A stretch of DNA of 64,000 nt from Trema orientale. Its lineage: Eukaryota; Streptophyta; Magnoliopsida; Rosales; Cannabaceae. A program made the position numbers and the translations under genes. A model generated the notes under the pieces. The model saw nothing but the letters and a program-made list of their open reading frames with translations, was not told the DNA's origin and searched no databases. Below, in pieces: positions 39,242 through 53,573 of this stretch; the stretch's first letter is position 1, and the number at the start of each line of letters is the position of its first letter. The stretch covers positions 1,576,574 through 1,640,573 of the forward strand of contig JXTC01000023.1 in assembly GCA_002914845.1 (NCBI GenBank). Reading direction: 5' to 3'.

Positions 39242-39796
39242 TGAATTCTTACCATTCTCCAAATTCGCGGTCCTTTTTTTCCTAAGATTTTTAACAGTTA
39301 TATAGCGGCGGGCAAGGGTGGGGTGGGTAATATGGGAAAGTGAATTTGGTGCTTTGACAAACAGGTGTCAAGTGAATTCTTACATTGAAGGCCGCTTCCA
39401 AAGCAAGCCTGAGACGTTGTCGTTTTCATTTTTTTTTTTTCTTCCATTAATATAATGTTTGGGTAAAGGAGAATGAATTATTCGTATTCGTAATTACTAA
39501 TTACCGGTTTTATTAACCTTCGGGTTCATATTTATTAACTATCCAAGAAGCAAAAAAAAAAAAAAAGATATTTGGAACGGTTTGATGTGAATAAATATTG
39601 GTCAAGAAAATCACATGGTAGAAGTCTAAAGTGTTTATGCACAAGTATTCTTCGCTGCTATCTCATTAAAAAAAAAAAATTTACGAGCATGAGGAGGGAT
39701 CCAAAATAATTTGAGCCGTGTCGTAGAACGTAGTTGAGCAACCCAAGCTACAGTTTAAGCCCAAAAAAAATATAATATTAGTTCCGTGACTCAAAT

Positions 39797-39886
39797 TATT
39801 TTCAAGGAAAAATATAAAAATTAAAATTTTTTCAAGGGAAAAATATAAAAATTAAAACTTTTTTCCAAGGAAAAATATAAAAATTA
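39797..39886. repeat. short tandem repeat, three units of about 35 bp
   Basis: AAGGAAAAATATAAAAATT occurs three times in a row, each followed by an AT-rich spacer, between ARP9 and RAD5B. Confidence 0.75.
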
Positions 39887-40350
39887 TTTTGAGCGTAAGG
39901 ATAAACTGAAATTTTATTTAGTTTTGAGAATAAATATTTTTTTAAGAATTAATTTTGGCAAAATTGTAAACTGAAAGTAGGAGGGTCGGCCAAAGCGAGC
40001 CAACCCTATGAGTTCCCACAAATTATGTCGGCCATATGTCTTGATAGCCATACAGCACTCACCAAAACGAGGGTGAGCGTGGCATATTTAGCCAACCGAC
40101 CCTTTTAAAAATCAACCGATACATCACGTCCTCTACTTATATCGTCTCTCCCCTTTACTCGTTGCTTTCCCTCTCGATGTGGGACAAAAATAGCTCTCAG
40201 CTATTCTTACCTCTTTAGCCTGGTCAGCGTGTTTACAGCAGCCTTGATAAAAATTTAACAATAAACACATTTGAATTATTGAATATGATCATCTAAGCCT
40301 GATATAGCTAATACAAAGGAAGCCGAGTGGCGGGGGACTTGTCACGTTTT

Positions 40351-43300
40351 TCATGAATTAATGTAACACATTGCTTGTGCTTGAAGAAAATAAGAATCCT
40401 TGTACTTTCTGCCACTTCCAATGTGAATCCCGTTCCGGATCCAGTCCTCCCTGTGTATCCAGGCGTCCCGACCAAAATCAAGAATTCCAAGAATCTGGCA
40501 TGAAGGAGATTGGTAAGGGAAGAAACAATCACAAGAAAGAATGGATTACAAACACTATAAATACAATGGTAAATGGTGCTTGACTTGTTCACTTACAGCT
40601 CCACCTTTCCACGGTACAAAAGTCGGATTTGTTCTCGACTGCAAAACCTATTGAACATAGATGAAGGTCAGATAATGTCACGTAGTATTCGGAAAATTTA
40701 TTTAGCACGTACCAGTTTCCGAAGAGACAAAAGCAGGAAATTAAATAATTAACACACACAAACTAAGGCTTAACCTCGACAACCTCAATGGCCTCATTTG
40801 AAGGAATTGAATGCAAGACCCTGCAGCAATAGAAGACTAATATGATAACAATAATAATAACAACAACAGAATTGGGAGATAAAGGAAAGAGAAAGGGAAA
40901 CGCTGACGTAGCATTTAAAAGTTAAAACAAGCAATCAATTTGAAAAAATAAATTAAACAAATGGGTGGTGGGGTTAAGTTCTTCAGTGTGGCCATTTGGG
41001 ATAAATTCCCCTTTTCATCAGCTGGAAGACAGTCAAAGCAAGAGTTGAACAAACCTCTCCTCCACAGCGGGAATGAGGCCACCAGTCAAAGCCACACCAC
41101 CAATCTACAGCAAGAAATTGTCATTGCTTCCGCTCTAGAGGCATTAATAAAATATGAATCCACAATTCAACTTGTTGCAAAAAGCCCAAAACTTACCAAC
41201 TGTATGCTAGAAAACAATTTCTTTTGGAGTTCAATACGTCCTGTAATCAGAGCACCAAGTGGTTTATAAAGTGTCAAGATACAAAATAATTTGTCATCAG
41301 AGCACCAAGTGGTTTATAAAGTATCAAGATACAAAATAATGCAGTAGCACAACTTACACATACCAGTTGAAAGAATGCTACTCGTGATAGCTTCTGCGAG
41401 GCCAACTTTCTCTTCTTTCTTTGGTTTAGTTGCAAAAATTGGAAAGCTGTCCCACATTGGCAATCCAACATGAACAGCCGGAAATAAACCATCAGGCATT
41501 TCAGTTCTTCTGGGAAATTCCATTTGCCATGTATCTTCCAGCATATCCTCGTAGTCATGGAACCTGAACAAGTAAAGCAATCTGATATCATACATGATTT
41601 ACTACAGGTACTCTTATCGTGCAAAAATGAACTCGATAAACACTTTTACTAACCAGGAGCGCGGTGGTGGAGGATACACGTCTGGAACCAAAAGCATTGG
41701 GTAGAACAAACCCATTGGAGGGACCTATTAACGTGCAATAAGAAATACATATTCAGCCTGACAATATATATAAATATATATACATATATATATGTAGACA
41801 GGCAAGAATACTTGATAATAATGGACGCACGTTGAGAGCAGTTAGCCTTGTCTTATGAGATCCAGCTGGCATATCGGCTTCATAAGAATGAACTACAGCA
41901 ACAGCATCAAGTTCCCCCTCCTGCACTAGGAAGCTCAATAAATTGGAAAGGCAGAACTGAGAGCTAAATCGCAAGCCTGGAGAGTCTTTAAAATGTCATA
42001 ACCCTTTAATAAAGCATATGATCTCAGTTTCAAAGCAAAAATGTGTGTAAGTAACAGGTTGAGCTCAACTGTTTGTTTGCATCATTAGCAGAGAAGCATC
42101 ACAAAATTAAGACTACCATATTTAGCATTTTGAATGTCAGATATAAAGAGATTAACTCACTCTAATTTCGCAATATGACTCCTTTAATCTATTAAGCATC
42201 AAGAGGTCTATAGGTTTTGTCAAAACATCTGTACGTATCTGTGGCCATGTCTGATGGTGCCTCTGAGTCCAAAGAAGGCATCTAGAAATATCCTGTAAAA
42301 GTGTACCCATCAAAAAATCCACGAAAAAAGATGGAACTATAAAATAGCAACACGTAATAGAAAGTTAAAGAAGGAAAACACCCCAAATTGTTATTTATAA
42401 GACGAACCTCTCCACCGAAAGGCAAAGTCTTCTCAGTATTAGGCAAAGCCACTCCATCCTGAACATCAAAAGAAAGTGGTTAATTTACTTCTTTTTCTTC
42501 TATTGCTTTTTCTTTTTAATGTGCTCTTTGCTGCATGGAAAACTATGAAATGGCATGTGTGTTGTTCAAGAAAAGAAATATCCGGGTAAAAAGTGTGGTG
42601 ATGGTGCTAGTATCAATCACTGGGAGATTTAAGTGGTTTAATTACATTTTGTCAAGAAATATCAATGAGAAAGATAAACTGTAATCTTAGAGAACATGCC
42701 TGGAGCAGCAGCATATCTATGTGACACTTGCTTATAAAGATGCAAAGAAAATAGATAACATGTTGAAGGTGAGCACAGTTCTGGAGAAAAAAAATGATAT
42801 CCCTGTGATAAATCTTGTGATGGAGCAGTAACAGTGGAGCCAGAGTGGCATTGTTAGTGGTGGTAGGTTTTAGCCACCATGTTATACTTTTGTAAGGTAG
42901 ATGAAACTTATCACTACTTGTGTTTCAAAAGGGAAATGCTTTTGCTATATTAAAAGTAATCTTATTCCCTATTAAGAAGCATATTCAAGCTAAGAGCCAA
43001 AATATGAACTTTTGCTTTTTGTTTATTTATTTATTTATTTTCCCTCTCTCTATTTCAAAAGGAAAAGGAAAAACGACCACGTTTAGTACGAACCATATCT
43101 GTACACTCTGCATGCAAGTTTGGATGTTACTCTTCATGCATAACAGGGCAAGAAAGAAACAAATATTACCTCAACACAAATAACCGATGTCACTTGAGAA
43201 CCCATGTTTACAACACACGCAGTAGACAACCCATTCCCGAAAACTGCAGCTAGACCTTCCTGCATCATTCAGTCAAAAAAGGTGTTAAATTATAGAGCAA

Positions 43301-46300
43301 ACTCCTGATCGATACAGCCAAATTTAAATTGCAATATGCAAAAGCACGTCTTAAAAGAAAATTGATAAGTATCATATATCTCATTGGGCATCAATTGGAC
43401 ATGGGAAAATGCATAACATCACAATTCACGTGCTTATAAAGGTTGCAGCTAATCATTGTCCACAAAAAGCACATTAATATATAAACTGCACCAAAAAATT
43501 GTTTATATTAATGCTTCATGTGAAAGATCGAGGAACCATAGCAAATTTGCAAAGAAGCAATTGAAACTGGAATTAATGTGAATGATAATCACTTTAACAA
43601 CAAGAATAACAACAAATCTAGAATGTATAAAAACTGGAAGAAACCATTCATCAGAAAGAACAATATCGAACGTATGAAAACTGCAAGAAACCAATCATCA
43701 AAAGAACAATATCTAGTATCTCTTAAATTTAGTGCTCCAACCCTTCAACAACTTAATATCCCTATCCTTCCAATGCACCAAAGCATGCATAATAGCAGTA
43801 ATAAATATAGAAGTAACTTCTCCTTCTTTCTCAAGTCAAATCCAGTTGCAAGCACGAAGTACAAAGCAGGAAAAAAAGGAAAAGCAGAGTTTGTAAGTGT
43901 GTTAACAGACCATGAAGTACAATGCAGGAAAACTAGAGTTTGAAACTGCGTTGACAGAGACTAAGACTAAAAATCAGCAGTACAGTTTAGCGAGCTATTC
44001 AGATGTCTACTTAAAGAGAAATTTTATGCGTTGATCAATTTAAACTACTTGTCGAAAAGGATGCTAGTCATCAATCAAATATGGGCCGAAGCTCAGTAGT
44101 AATTTAATCCCTGCACTAAGAACATAATTAAAAATCAACACAAAACCAACAATGAATAGTATCTCACCTGGTGCACTACCGCTGAGCTAAAGCGCAAGTC
44201 TCGCAAAACTATAGACAATATCTCCTTTATCTCTGCTTTAAACAAATGACAAATGCAAATCACAATATTTTCCACTTCTTCAACCACATGGAGAAAATAA
44301 GGACTTGATAAACTGTAAGACAATAGGCTAAGATGCATGATAACCAGGGAAAGACAAGTAGACGACATAATCTCGTTAAAGCATTGAAAAGCACCCCCAT
44401 AGAACGAAAGGTCTATAAATTACCATGGTTCACAAATTTTTTCTCAATCTCGGGAGGGAATTAGTAGCACACCAAAGTTGTAAGATGAATAAGGTATAAA
44501 ACGGAGAAATAGTACTGAAAAGAGTTTTTCTTTAACAATCAACAGTCACGTTAAAGATAGCTTAACATGTTACTTGAAGTACCTCGATTATCAAATGTCT
44601 CTGGCACAACAATAATTGCAGAATACATGTTCCTTTGAGATAGAGGAATATGCAATTTCTCTATCAAAATCCACTCCCAAATAATATGCAAGTCCTCGAG
44701 TACCTGGGATTGACGTGAAAAGTAAACAACAGACAGATAAAGAATGAAAAAGTAGAACCACAGTCCAAATCATGCTGTTATAGAACAAATACTACATTCT
44801 AATTTAAAAAAGAAAAAGGAAAAAAAAAAAAGAAAAGAAAATAGAACAAGTATTTGAAAAGTTAAGTATGGCTGCATATGTACGTATACAGTAACTAGAA
44901 TATCAATCTCACGCAGTAGGAAGCTGACAAAATGAATCTCTACCTGCTGCATGGGATAATGTTGTGATATATTTAAGTGACCCCTGCGTATAGGACGACG
45001 TAAACAATAGGGCTCCTCAGGGGATATTTTTAGTGTTTCCTCACCAAAAATTAACTGTTTATAGTTATGATCGCTTGAAGTAGGCTCTTTAGAATCAGCA
45101 ACTTCATGTTGGTCCACCGAATCATTATTTTCCACACCCTTATTGACCAAAGTTTCTGCAGAACAAATTCACTGCTTTAACAAATTGCAAACTAAATCTA
45201 AATGATGCAATGGAAAACATTAACAAAATGCCACGGCCACATTTACTATATTTATCCAGAATATTTCAATTAGACAAACACAGGGAAGTGTATTATTTCC
45301 ATTTTTCCTCTGGGAATATTCCATGGACATACTAACGTAGAAGTACCGTCCGCTAATAATAGACACAGATGACAAAAAATTAAAGTAAATACATAAACCG
45401 AGCAAAATATAAAGATTCCTCAACCACCTGCTGCTGAAGATGAATTAAGCTTCTTCTCATATACGTTTGTCCAATTGAATGCAGAATCCTTCCTGCTATT
45501 CTGGGGATTAAATCCATCAACACGTCCCATCTGCAAAACAGCATAGCCATTTAACAAACCTTGAGAGTTGAACATCTTCTCACTATCATTATCTACTTCT
45601 CTTTCCTCTAATCAACATTGCAAATAGTAATCATAGACTTGACTTCTATCTTATTAAAAAAGAATTAATTGCAATAAAGACTGTGAGCTTTGGAAACCTC
45701 ATAAGAATTTGAAATTGAACATTACCAATACTGAAATTCTATACAGCATAAGCAGTATCAATCCTTACTCATACCTTGCGTGGCAAGGAATTGTTGGCAA
45801 CCTCTTCATCCAGAAATGGTATCTTCAACAGAGATGCAATCTTTAAAAAAAAAGTTCAAAATTAGACCACAGGAAGTAACACTCGATAAAAACTCATAAC
45901 ACAGACACACACACACACACCAAAAAAAGAAAAAAAAGAAATTAAACAAAGATTGTGCATTGATTCAGTGACTCACAACATCATAAGCTCTTTCTCTCTC
46001 CATATGCTGCGCAGTAGTGATCTGAGAATTGAGCATCTGAGAGCTCGAAAAGCACAATTCCCAACTCAGATACGAACCCAATCAACAATCATTAACCATA
46101 ATAAACACGAAACTGACAAAAAGCATACTAAACCTGATCTTGTACACTTCTCTTGGGCACTTGGTTAGTGTAACGAGCAATGCAGTGAGGAATGTTGAAA
46201 GGGGCATCCTGCGAAGCAAGGCCAATTCTGACATTCCCCGAACCTGGCCACACCACAAACAACCAAATCAAGTAGAAAATCTTCGATTTGGGCAAGTGGG

Positions 46301-46537
46301 TCTGCGTTCAGCGGTGAATTTTGATGGGTCAGGGAAGAAGGAGAGTAGCCATACCTGGGTTGATTACAACTAAATTTGAGCCTCGTTCCGTGACGAGTTG
46401 TGAAGGAACCACGGATTTTAGGTAATCCTGGATTGAGAGCACAACCATAGTAAAGCTGATCATTCAATAAGGAGTTCGAAAGGGATGGAGATGGACATGG
46501 AAATGGATATGGAGGTTGAGAGCTTGCTTCTTACCAT
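40351..46537 (-). CDS. ARP9: actin-related protein 9 (ARP9)
   Basis: Nuclear actin-fold protein; plant ARP9 has been linked to INO80-type chromatin remodelling. 20 coding exons, 590 aa, all in frame: 46535-46537, 46355-46427, 46134-46243, 45977-46036, 45775-45840, 45428-45530, 44944-45155, 44583-44703, 44168-44232, 43170-43259, 42408-42458, 42161-42292, 41831-41920, 41654-41724, 41364-41563, 41197-41240, 41055-41104, 40775-40820, 40597-40638, 40351-40494. The N-terminus reads M-DYLKSVVPSQLVTERGSN, then NPGSGNVRIGLASQDAPFNI (first phosphate loop). The second phosphate region is EGLAAVFGNGLSTACVVNMG and the adenosine region is VALTGGLIPAVEER. Exons 6-7 hold a hydrophilic insertion relative to actin. 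I place the start on a 3-nt coding micro-exon because M-DYLK matches the family start as I recall it; an alternative is the unspliced ATG at 46448 (MVVLSIQDYLK). Confidence 0.93.
41247..41346. repeat. 50-bp tandem duplication inside an ARP9 intron
   Basis: Two near-identical 50-bp copies (41247-41296 and 41297-41346) differ at a few bases. They make up most of the intron at 41241-41363. The splice acceptor at 41241-41242 lies just outside the first copy, so coding sequence is unaffected. Confidence 0.85.
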
Positions 46538-49500
46538 ATTAAAGAGTTAAAGACTAGAAGGGGAAATCTCCGACCCAGTGACCCTTCTGCTGCTTCCTCT
46601 CTATTCCGCTTAAAAATTGTATAATTTTGTATGAAGTGGCTTCAAAATTTGAATTCAGCCATGGAATATTACCAATTATCAATTGATGAAACCCCTCTTT
46701 CAATAAAACGTACCAATTGTTACAGGGCGCCGCTGGAGCCTGGATTTTCAGGGACTTTCCCTGGATTTTAATTCTTTTTCTTGGAGAGTTGTGGGTCGGG
46801 TTTTGTGTCCCCGCCTACATTTTGAAAGAAAGAGTAGGGATGTCTATCCGGGCTGAATTTTGTGGTTTGCTCGCGAAGAAAAAGTACCGTATTAATTTAG
46901 TCGAGGAAATTTGACTTTTTATAGTATTTCTTTTTTAAATTGAAAAATCTCAGAATTTGGAATTGTTCTGAAAATTCTCAGATTTAATTATAAAAATACT
47001 ATTTTTAAAAATATATAGAAAAATATCATTTTTTAGTGATTGATGAGATACTTAAGGTAGCTAGTCGAGTTACTGATATAGTTTAAACAGTTACTTCAAG
47101 TAACAGGATTAATTACTCTAAGTAACCTAATTGGTTACCTCGAGTACTATCGAAAAATACCAAATTTAAAAAAAAAATTATATTTTTCTAAATATTTTTT
47201 AAAAGTGTTATGTTTCTACTAATATTTTTAAAAAGTGATATTTTTCTAAATAAGTCCATGATTTCTCAAAAAAATCAGTCCATCCGGGATTTTTCAATTT
47301 TTGGTATCTTGGGCCTGGAATTTTGTAAATAGCCTAAGTTTATATTATGTGGGCCAACTCATTATATATATACGGATTAGGCCTCAGTCATAGGTACACG
47401 GATCGGTCCATATTTTTATCTGTCCACATTTAGTTATTCTATATATAATTTTAAATATATTTTTTAATTAAAATTTTTAAAAATCTTAATTAAATATTTT
47501 CATTAATATGTTTTTAATATTATTTATTTACTTATTTTTGTTTCTTTTTAATTTATTCAAATTTTAAAAGAATATGAATAGGTTTTAGGCCCATATTTGA
47601 TATTTAAACATAGAACAACGACAAAATTAAGTCTACATTATGGCCCATAATTGACCCGCATATGCACAGTCCACTTAGGCACGGCCCGTTTAGGCCCGCA
47701 TAAAATGGATATTGTGTCTGTAGGCTACACCGAGCTCCTTAATAAGAATATGGACCAGGACCGGCCCCACTCATATTAGGCTGACCGTGCCTAAGCATGG
47801 TACAAAGCCCGCATAGGCTTCTTTACATCTCTAAGAAAGAGCATGGTAGTGGCCCCGGTCTAGTGCACATTAATGCAATTTGAGTCCGGCATATATGGTG
47901 CAGGTCAGATTGAGGTTAGCAATAGGGTTATCGATTCGGTCCGGCCCACATTAAACTCATAATTAGTTATTTTATATTTAATTTTAAATATATTTCTTAA
48001 TTAAAATTTTTTAAAAAATAAATTAAATATTTTCATTAATATACTATTTAATGTTACTTATTTTTAATTTATTCAAATTTTACAAGAATTTGAATATTAT
48101 TTTTCTATTTTAATCTAACGAAAAACAAAAGTATAATAGAACAATAATGAAATTAGTCCCGCATTTTAGCCCGTATAAGCTCATATTCGGCCTGCATAAA
48201 CACGACCTACTTAGATCCGCATAAAATGTGGATTGGGCTTATAGAAATACAAATTCAGCGTAGGCTTGTCATGTGGGCGGCCCAACCCACTTTACATCAC
48301 TACTTTTTCCTCATTTTTTATTTTTTTGGATAAAAATATCTCTTTTTCTCTTTAGTTTGTTTAAAATGAGTACAAGCAGTTAGGCGAACATGATCCGCGT
48401 GTGAAAATAAAATTAGCAAAATAACTACCATGTCATATGAAAAAAGAAAAGATTATTCAGTCGCTTACTAGAAGATTATTTCATAAATGAGATTTTTTTG
48501 GTTTTTACATCTATCTATTAATGTCTTTGTGGTGATAAAAGAGGCTCATTCATAAATTTTGTCAAAAATAACCTGATTAATATGTCATACATCTAAAATT
48601 ATAATGATTTTTTTTCCTTCAAAATCTCAAAATACTTTACAACACCCGCAATAACTCGATCATGCTCGGTACTAGACCATACTCGACTTGGTTGTTCAAC
48701 AGTGCTTGATCTTGGTCGAGTCTTGAAGAGGCATGGGCAAATTTGGAATTTCAAAATTTTTATTGAATGAAAATTCTAATTCTGTAAATGATTTATTTTT
48801 CTTTCACATACTTTAAAAAATGGTCAAAATTGATATTACTCCAAAAATTTTATGTAAATAAAATTTTCCTTTAAAAGTCATTTTACAAAAGCATATAGGG
48901 ACCTTTCTTTTTATAAAATATATATTAGTTTTTAGTAAAATACAAGTTTTGAACTAATTGATTAAATCCACGAAAATGGGTTACCACACAAAGGATACAG
49001 ATATTTAGTATTACCTGTTATAGTCTTATAGATACATAATACGTGTGGTCACAATTGGTATTAGAACAATTAGCCATTTAGAACTGATTTTGGAATAAAC
49101 TTTTGACTTTGTACTCAAGTGTCCTCTAAATGGCAATCATTCACCCTTAATTAATAGCGAAGCAGGGCTTATTTTTAGTAGGGGCATAAGTTGATTTTTA
49201 AAATATAACATGACATAAAAAATAACTTGAATTTTATAATAGTACTCATCCAAATGACAATAAATGATATTATAGAATACATCTTGAAGGCTTTCTCTAA
49301 AAATATGATTTTTTTTTTCAATTTTCTATTCTCATGAAGGAACTATCTTCACTTTCCTATTTTTTGGATGAAAGAAGATTTAGAATACATGTGAAAAATG
49401 AATGAACATGTTCCAAAGTAGAGTAAAAGTGGCGAAACACTACTTATAATTGGGACAAAGTTGCAAAAATAAAATTTAGTGAAGGCATACTTGAGAAAAA

Positions 49501-50905
49501 TATATTTTTGGCATAAAAAATAAAAAAGAAAAAAATTGGGTGGGTCATTGCCCCCACTTACCCTCTTTCCCTCTGCCCTTGCCCTTAATACTAACACCAA
49601 TGAAAATATTGCATGTTTACTATAGAATAATGAGAATAATATATGCGGTAATGATTCTCATTCAAATGTTTACTATAATAAAATAATGAGAATAGTGTAT
49701 AAGGACACACATATTTGGCGGAAAATAATAGGCATAATATATGTCCACCACCTAAGGAATGTCATTGTTGTTAATGATTTTTCCCATATTTTATATTTGT
49801 TAAATTTCAAAAGACCAATTTATTGTTAAAAACTCTATTACTATAATCGCTTTAAAATAACAACCGAATTTTAAGAGGACAATTTAGTAAATTAGATCAT
49901 TTTGATTCCGTTTCTTAGATTAAAGAAACACATGTATAGGACTATTTATGAATCTAATCATATGTCCTGTTCTTTTAAGTAAAGAACATAATTCAAATAA
50001 TGACTCAAATTCTCACATATTCTATTCCAATTTTTTCCTTCTATTATTTATTCTGATTTCAATTATAGTTACCTAAACATGCCAGGCCCAAAACCATCAA
50101 TGTGTAAGGGCGAATTTTCTTATCACATTCTAGAAGAAATAGAACAATTAGATATTTTGACCCCAAAAAAACTCTTGGTACAAATCCCCCCTCCACTTTT
50201 AATGTTGTACTCAAGTGCAAAATTATCCTGCTTTCATTCACAACTCTAACACTATTAAAAGTAAACCTGACCAATTTGTCTTTTCGTTTTATTATGTTTA
50301 GTATACTTCTAAATTTTGGTACCGTTATTTATTTATTTATTTTTGAAGGGCTTGGTGCGAATAATTTTGTTTAAATGTATCATAGAACTTGATATATATG
50401 TTGCATTGGATGTAGTTTTTTGTTGCAATTTCTAGTATAGTCTATGGTGCTCATCTTGAATGTCAAATTATGTACTTTTTAGAACATGACTTTTGAAAGC
50501 GTTTGATGATACTTATAAACGGATGTAAAAACTGCTATTTCATTCTTAAAAAAGTAAAAGAAGAAAAAAAAAACAACCATGTAAAAAATGTTTTTTCCCC
50601 CTATATTTAATTTATTTCATTTATTTAATCATAAAAAATAAAAAATAGGCAGAAGGACTATTCATCCTAATTAATTGACATCTTAGGCTTATTTATAATA
50701 TTGTTAGTGTTTAAAGGTAAAGGAGGTATAATTTTATTATTTAGGAGCACTTGAGTACAAAGTTAAGAATGAATAGAGCAAATTTATAAGCAAAAGTCGA
50801 GGGCAAAACGACTAATTGTTCTTTGTTTTCTAATATTATGTTCTAGTTGGGATGATTATGATGCGATAAATAACATCTCAATTAAATAACGACACAATTA
50901 ATAGA
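46538..50905. other. ARP9 upstream region and repeat-rich intergenic DNA
   Basis: 46538 to about 46620 is probably ARP9 leader. The stretch 46980-47260 has several AAAATACYATTTTT-type units like those inside the Harbinger-like MITE at 52459. No gene seen. Confidence 0.5.
47340..48300. repeat. two related GGCCC-rich transposon fragments in direct orientation
   Basis: Unit A (about 47340-47835) and unit B (about 47905-48300) share an AT-rich core (from 47433 and 47965, TAGTTATT then TTTTAAATATAT) and flanks with GGCCCAC/GCCCGCATAA motifs. Each ends near CTTTACATC, as in hAT MITEs. Exact ends and duplications were not resolved. Confidence 0.5.
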
Positions 50906-51765
50906 TGTTAGGAATCTGACCGACTCAGATTCGCCGTTTCCAGGATCTCACTTCAAATTAGAATAATAGAAAAATAATAATAAGCAATAAAAACAATCAC
51001 CACAACACAGAACCAATACACCCGAGCACTCTCACAAGAGACTCTCACAAATATTCCCTCCTCATATCTTTCTCCTCTCTTTGAACAACTTGTAAGAAAT
51101 AATTAACATGCAATATATATAAGGTTACAAAAATGAATAAACTTTATAATAGCCTTTAAGACAAATATAAAGTTACTAAATGTTTGTACCAAACAGAATT
51201 CCAGTAGCAGTTCGGAAATACTTGTTACCGCCGAGGCTTGTGTAGGTCACAGTGTCCTTAAAACTGATTCGCTCCCTCCACTGGAATGCTTGAGGACTTT
51301 GGCAAGCGTCAGTTTCCCAAGATACAACGACGGAGAGCAGCATGTGAAGCACCAATACCTCCGCTCTACGAACTGGATTGCAATGAACTCCAACACACTA
51401 AAAGATCTAGCTACGAAATTTCTAAAATCTCTAAGAACTATAGCTAGAAAAATCGAAGAACTCAAGAACACTCGAAGAATAGAGAAATTGAGAGAGAGAG
51501 TGCGCTAGAGAGACTTCTTAGTTTTGGTGTGTCAAATGAGGAGGAGAAGCTCTCCTTTTATAGTCTCCAAGGGGGAGACTTGTTAGCAAAAACCTGAAAC
51601 CTTTCCATTAAACTCAAAATATTTTTAGCCATAATAAGGTCTGTTACAAACGTTTTGGCTATTAACATGACTGTTACTTTTGGCAACCATTAACAAAACA
51701 TTCAAAAACATCCAAAACGTTTTTCCAAAAAATTAACTAGGCCGCAACAAAAGGTATGTTTTACC
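50906..51765 (-). mobile_element. LTR-like remnant
   Basis: The plus strand begins TGTTAGGAATCTGACC (LTR end on the minus strand). A minus-strand TATAAAAGGAGAGC (about 51548-51561) is followed by a CT-rich leader, as in a U3-R-U5 arrangement. The far end is uncertain and no duplication or internal domain was found. Open frames here are not genes. Confidence 0.45.
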
Positions 51766-52455
51766 ATGGTCCAAGTTTCGGCCCGGCATTTGTGTCTGCA
51801 TAATTAACATACGTGTAACCCACTTAATACATGTATTGTGTATCTGATTTACTTATTATGTACCCACTTGACAAGAGTATTCACTATTAACATAGTAAAT
51901 TAATCAAATTCAACCTGATCATGAACTAAATAAGTCAAATAAACACTGTAAATATGTTTGAAATTAATTACAATTATATTTAAAATATCAAAATGTAATT
52001 AAACGTGCCATAATTGTGTCATGATGTATTGACATGAAAACGATCCATTTAATTTAACAGGTTAGACGAATCATTTTTGAATTAAGTGGGTTGCCTTGAG
52101 GTCCTCCTGTTTATTGTTCGTATTAATATATGAACATAAGATTGAAACAAAATTAAGTGTTTCACCCAATATTCGTGTTATAAATAGTAGTTATATGAAC
52201 ACAACATTGACATAAACTTAAACTCGCGAGTGTATATTGGGATATTCTATCGATTCCTACTTCCTAGAATAAACTTAAGTTTATTCGAAAAGATGGGGTA
52301 TTACTATAGTAAGTACCTATGATTTAAGGAGCAAATTTGTAAATCCCTACTGTCCGAATTTACGTCCGTCCAATATTTATATTGGCACTAGAAAAAACGT
52401 TCTAAATTTAGCAATGTTATTGGGATATTTACTTTTACTCAGTTAGTTTAGCTTC

Positions 52456-53054
52456 TTTGGCCATGTTTGGTGCCCCGTATTGTATTGTATTGTGATGTAT
52501 TGTATTGGATTGTATTGTATTGTATTACTCTATTACAATACTATGTTTGGTGTTGCATTTGTATTAAGATGCTATATTAAAAAGTTAATTTTAAAAAATA
52601 TCATTTTTAAAAAATTTATTTAGAAAAATACCATTTTAAAAAAATATTTAGGAAAATACCACTTGTAAAAGTACCACTTTTTAAAAAATTATTTACGAAA
52701 AAATCACTTTTTAGATATAAATTTAGAAAAGTACCACTTTTAAAAATTTATTTAAAAAAATACCACTTTTGAAAAGGATAAAGTGACGTGAGAGAGAAAG
52801 TGATAAGAGAGAAATTAAGAACAGAAAAAGTGAGGGGAGTGAATATTGTACAGTACTACGTTAAAGTTAAAATTATGTAATACAGTGTAATACAGAAATA
52901 CAGACATTTTATTCTGTATTAGATAATACTCTCCGTATAGTATTAAATTTTAATGTCGTATTAAATAATACAATACAAAGGCACAACCAAACATAGTATT
53001 ATGTTTAATTAATACAATACAGAGTCCTTATACAGTGTACCAAACATGACCTTT
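52456..53054. mobile_element. PIF/Harbinger-like MITE (about 593 bp)
   Basis: Ends GGCCATGTTTGGT and ACCAAACATGACC form inverted repeats, flanked by TTT. The left arm contains a TATTG/TGTAT pentamer repeat (52483-52525). The interior (52580-52770) contains about six diverged units of AAAATACCACTTTT spaced about 35 bp. Confidence 0.7.
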
Positions 53055-53573
53055 AATTGTTATTTGTTTTATGTTCTCCTATCCTATCCCTTTATATATA
53101 GCAGGAAGAAAGAATTTTATAGATTAATTTCGAACAACCAAAAGAGAAAAGAAACTAGTAAAGAAAGAATCCTAATCCCGGAGTAATCGGGAACGAATAA
53201 CAATCCTAGAAAAACATAATTCAGTAATAGCTAGGAGATTTTACTCTTAACGGAAAGTACAAGAGTTTGTATGCGTCCTAAGCCTCTCGAATATATTGAA
53301 TCTTAATGTGTTTCAAAAAATAAAACATAATAATAATAAGTAACGAGTCTTATTGTTTATTCGAATTATTGGGGTCAATCTAACAGAGCGAGAATAAACT
53401 GATAAGTCCTTTTAAAAAAAAAAAAATTAATGACGTGTCAAGTAAATATAAATTAAAACAGTTATGCATTGCAAAACAATATTGATTCAAATCGTAATTG
53501 GTTTAGAAGTACTAATTTGAGTTGGAAACCAACATTACTGTTCTTCCAAAATATAATATAAGTACCATAGTAT

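Noticed and set aside
46165-46467. 100-codon open frame at the ARP9 5' end
   Set aside because: Reads through an ARP9 intron in another frame; the spliced ARP9 exons explain the conservation.
51247-51508. Two overlapping open frames
   Set aside because: They lie in the LTR-like sequence and lack any retrotransposon domain.
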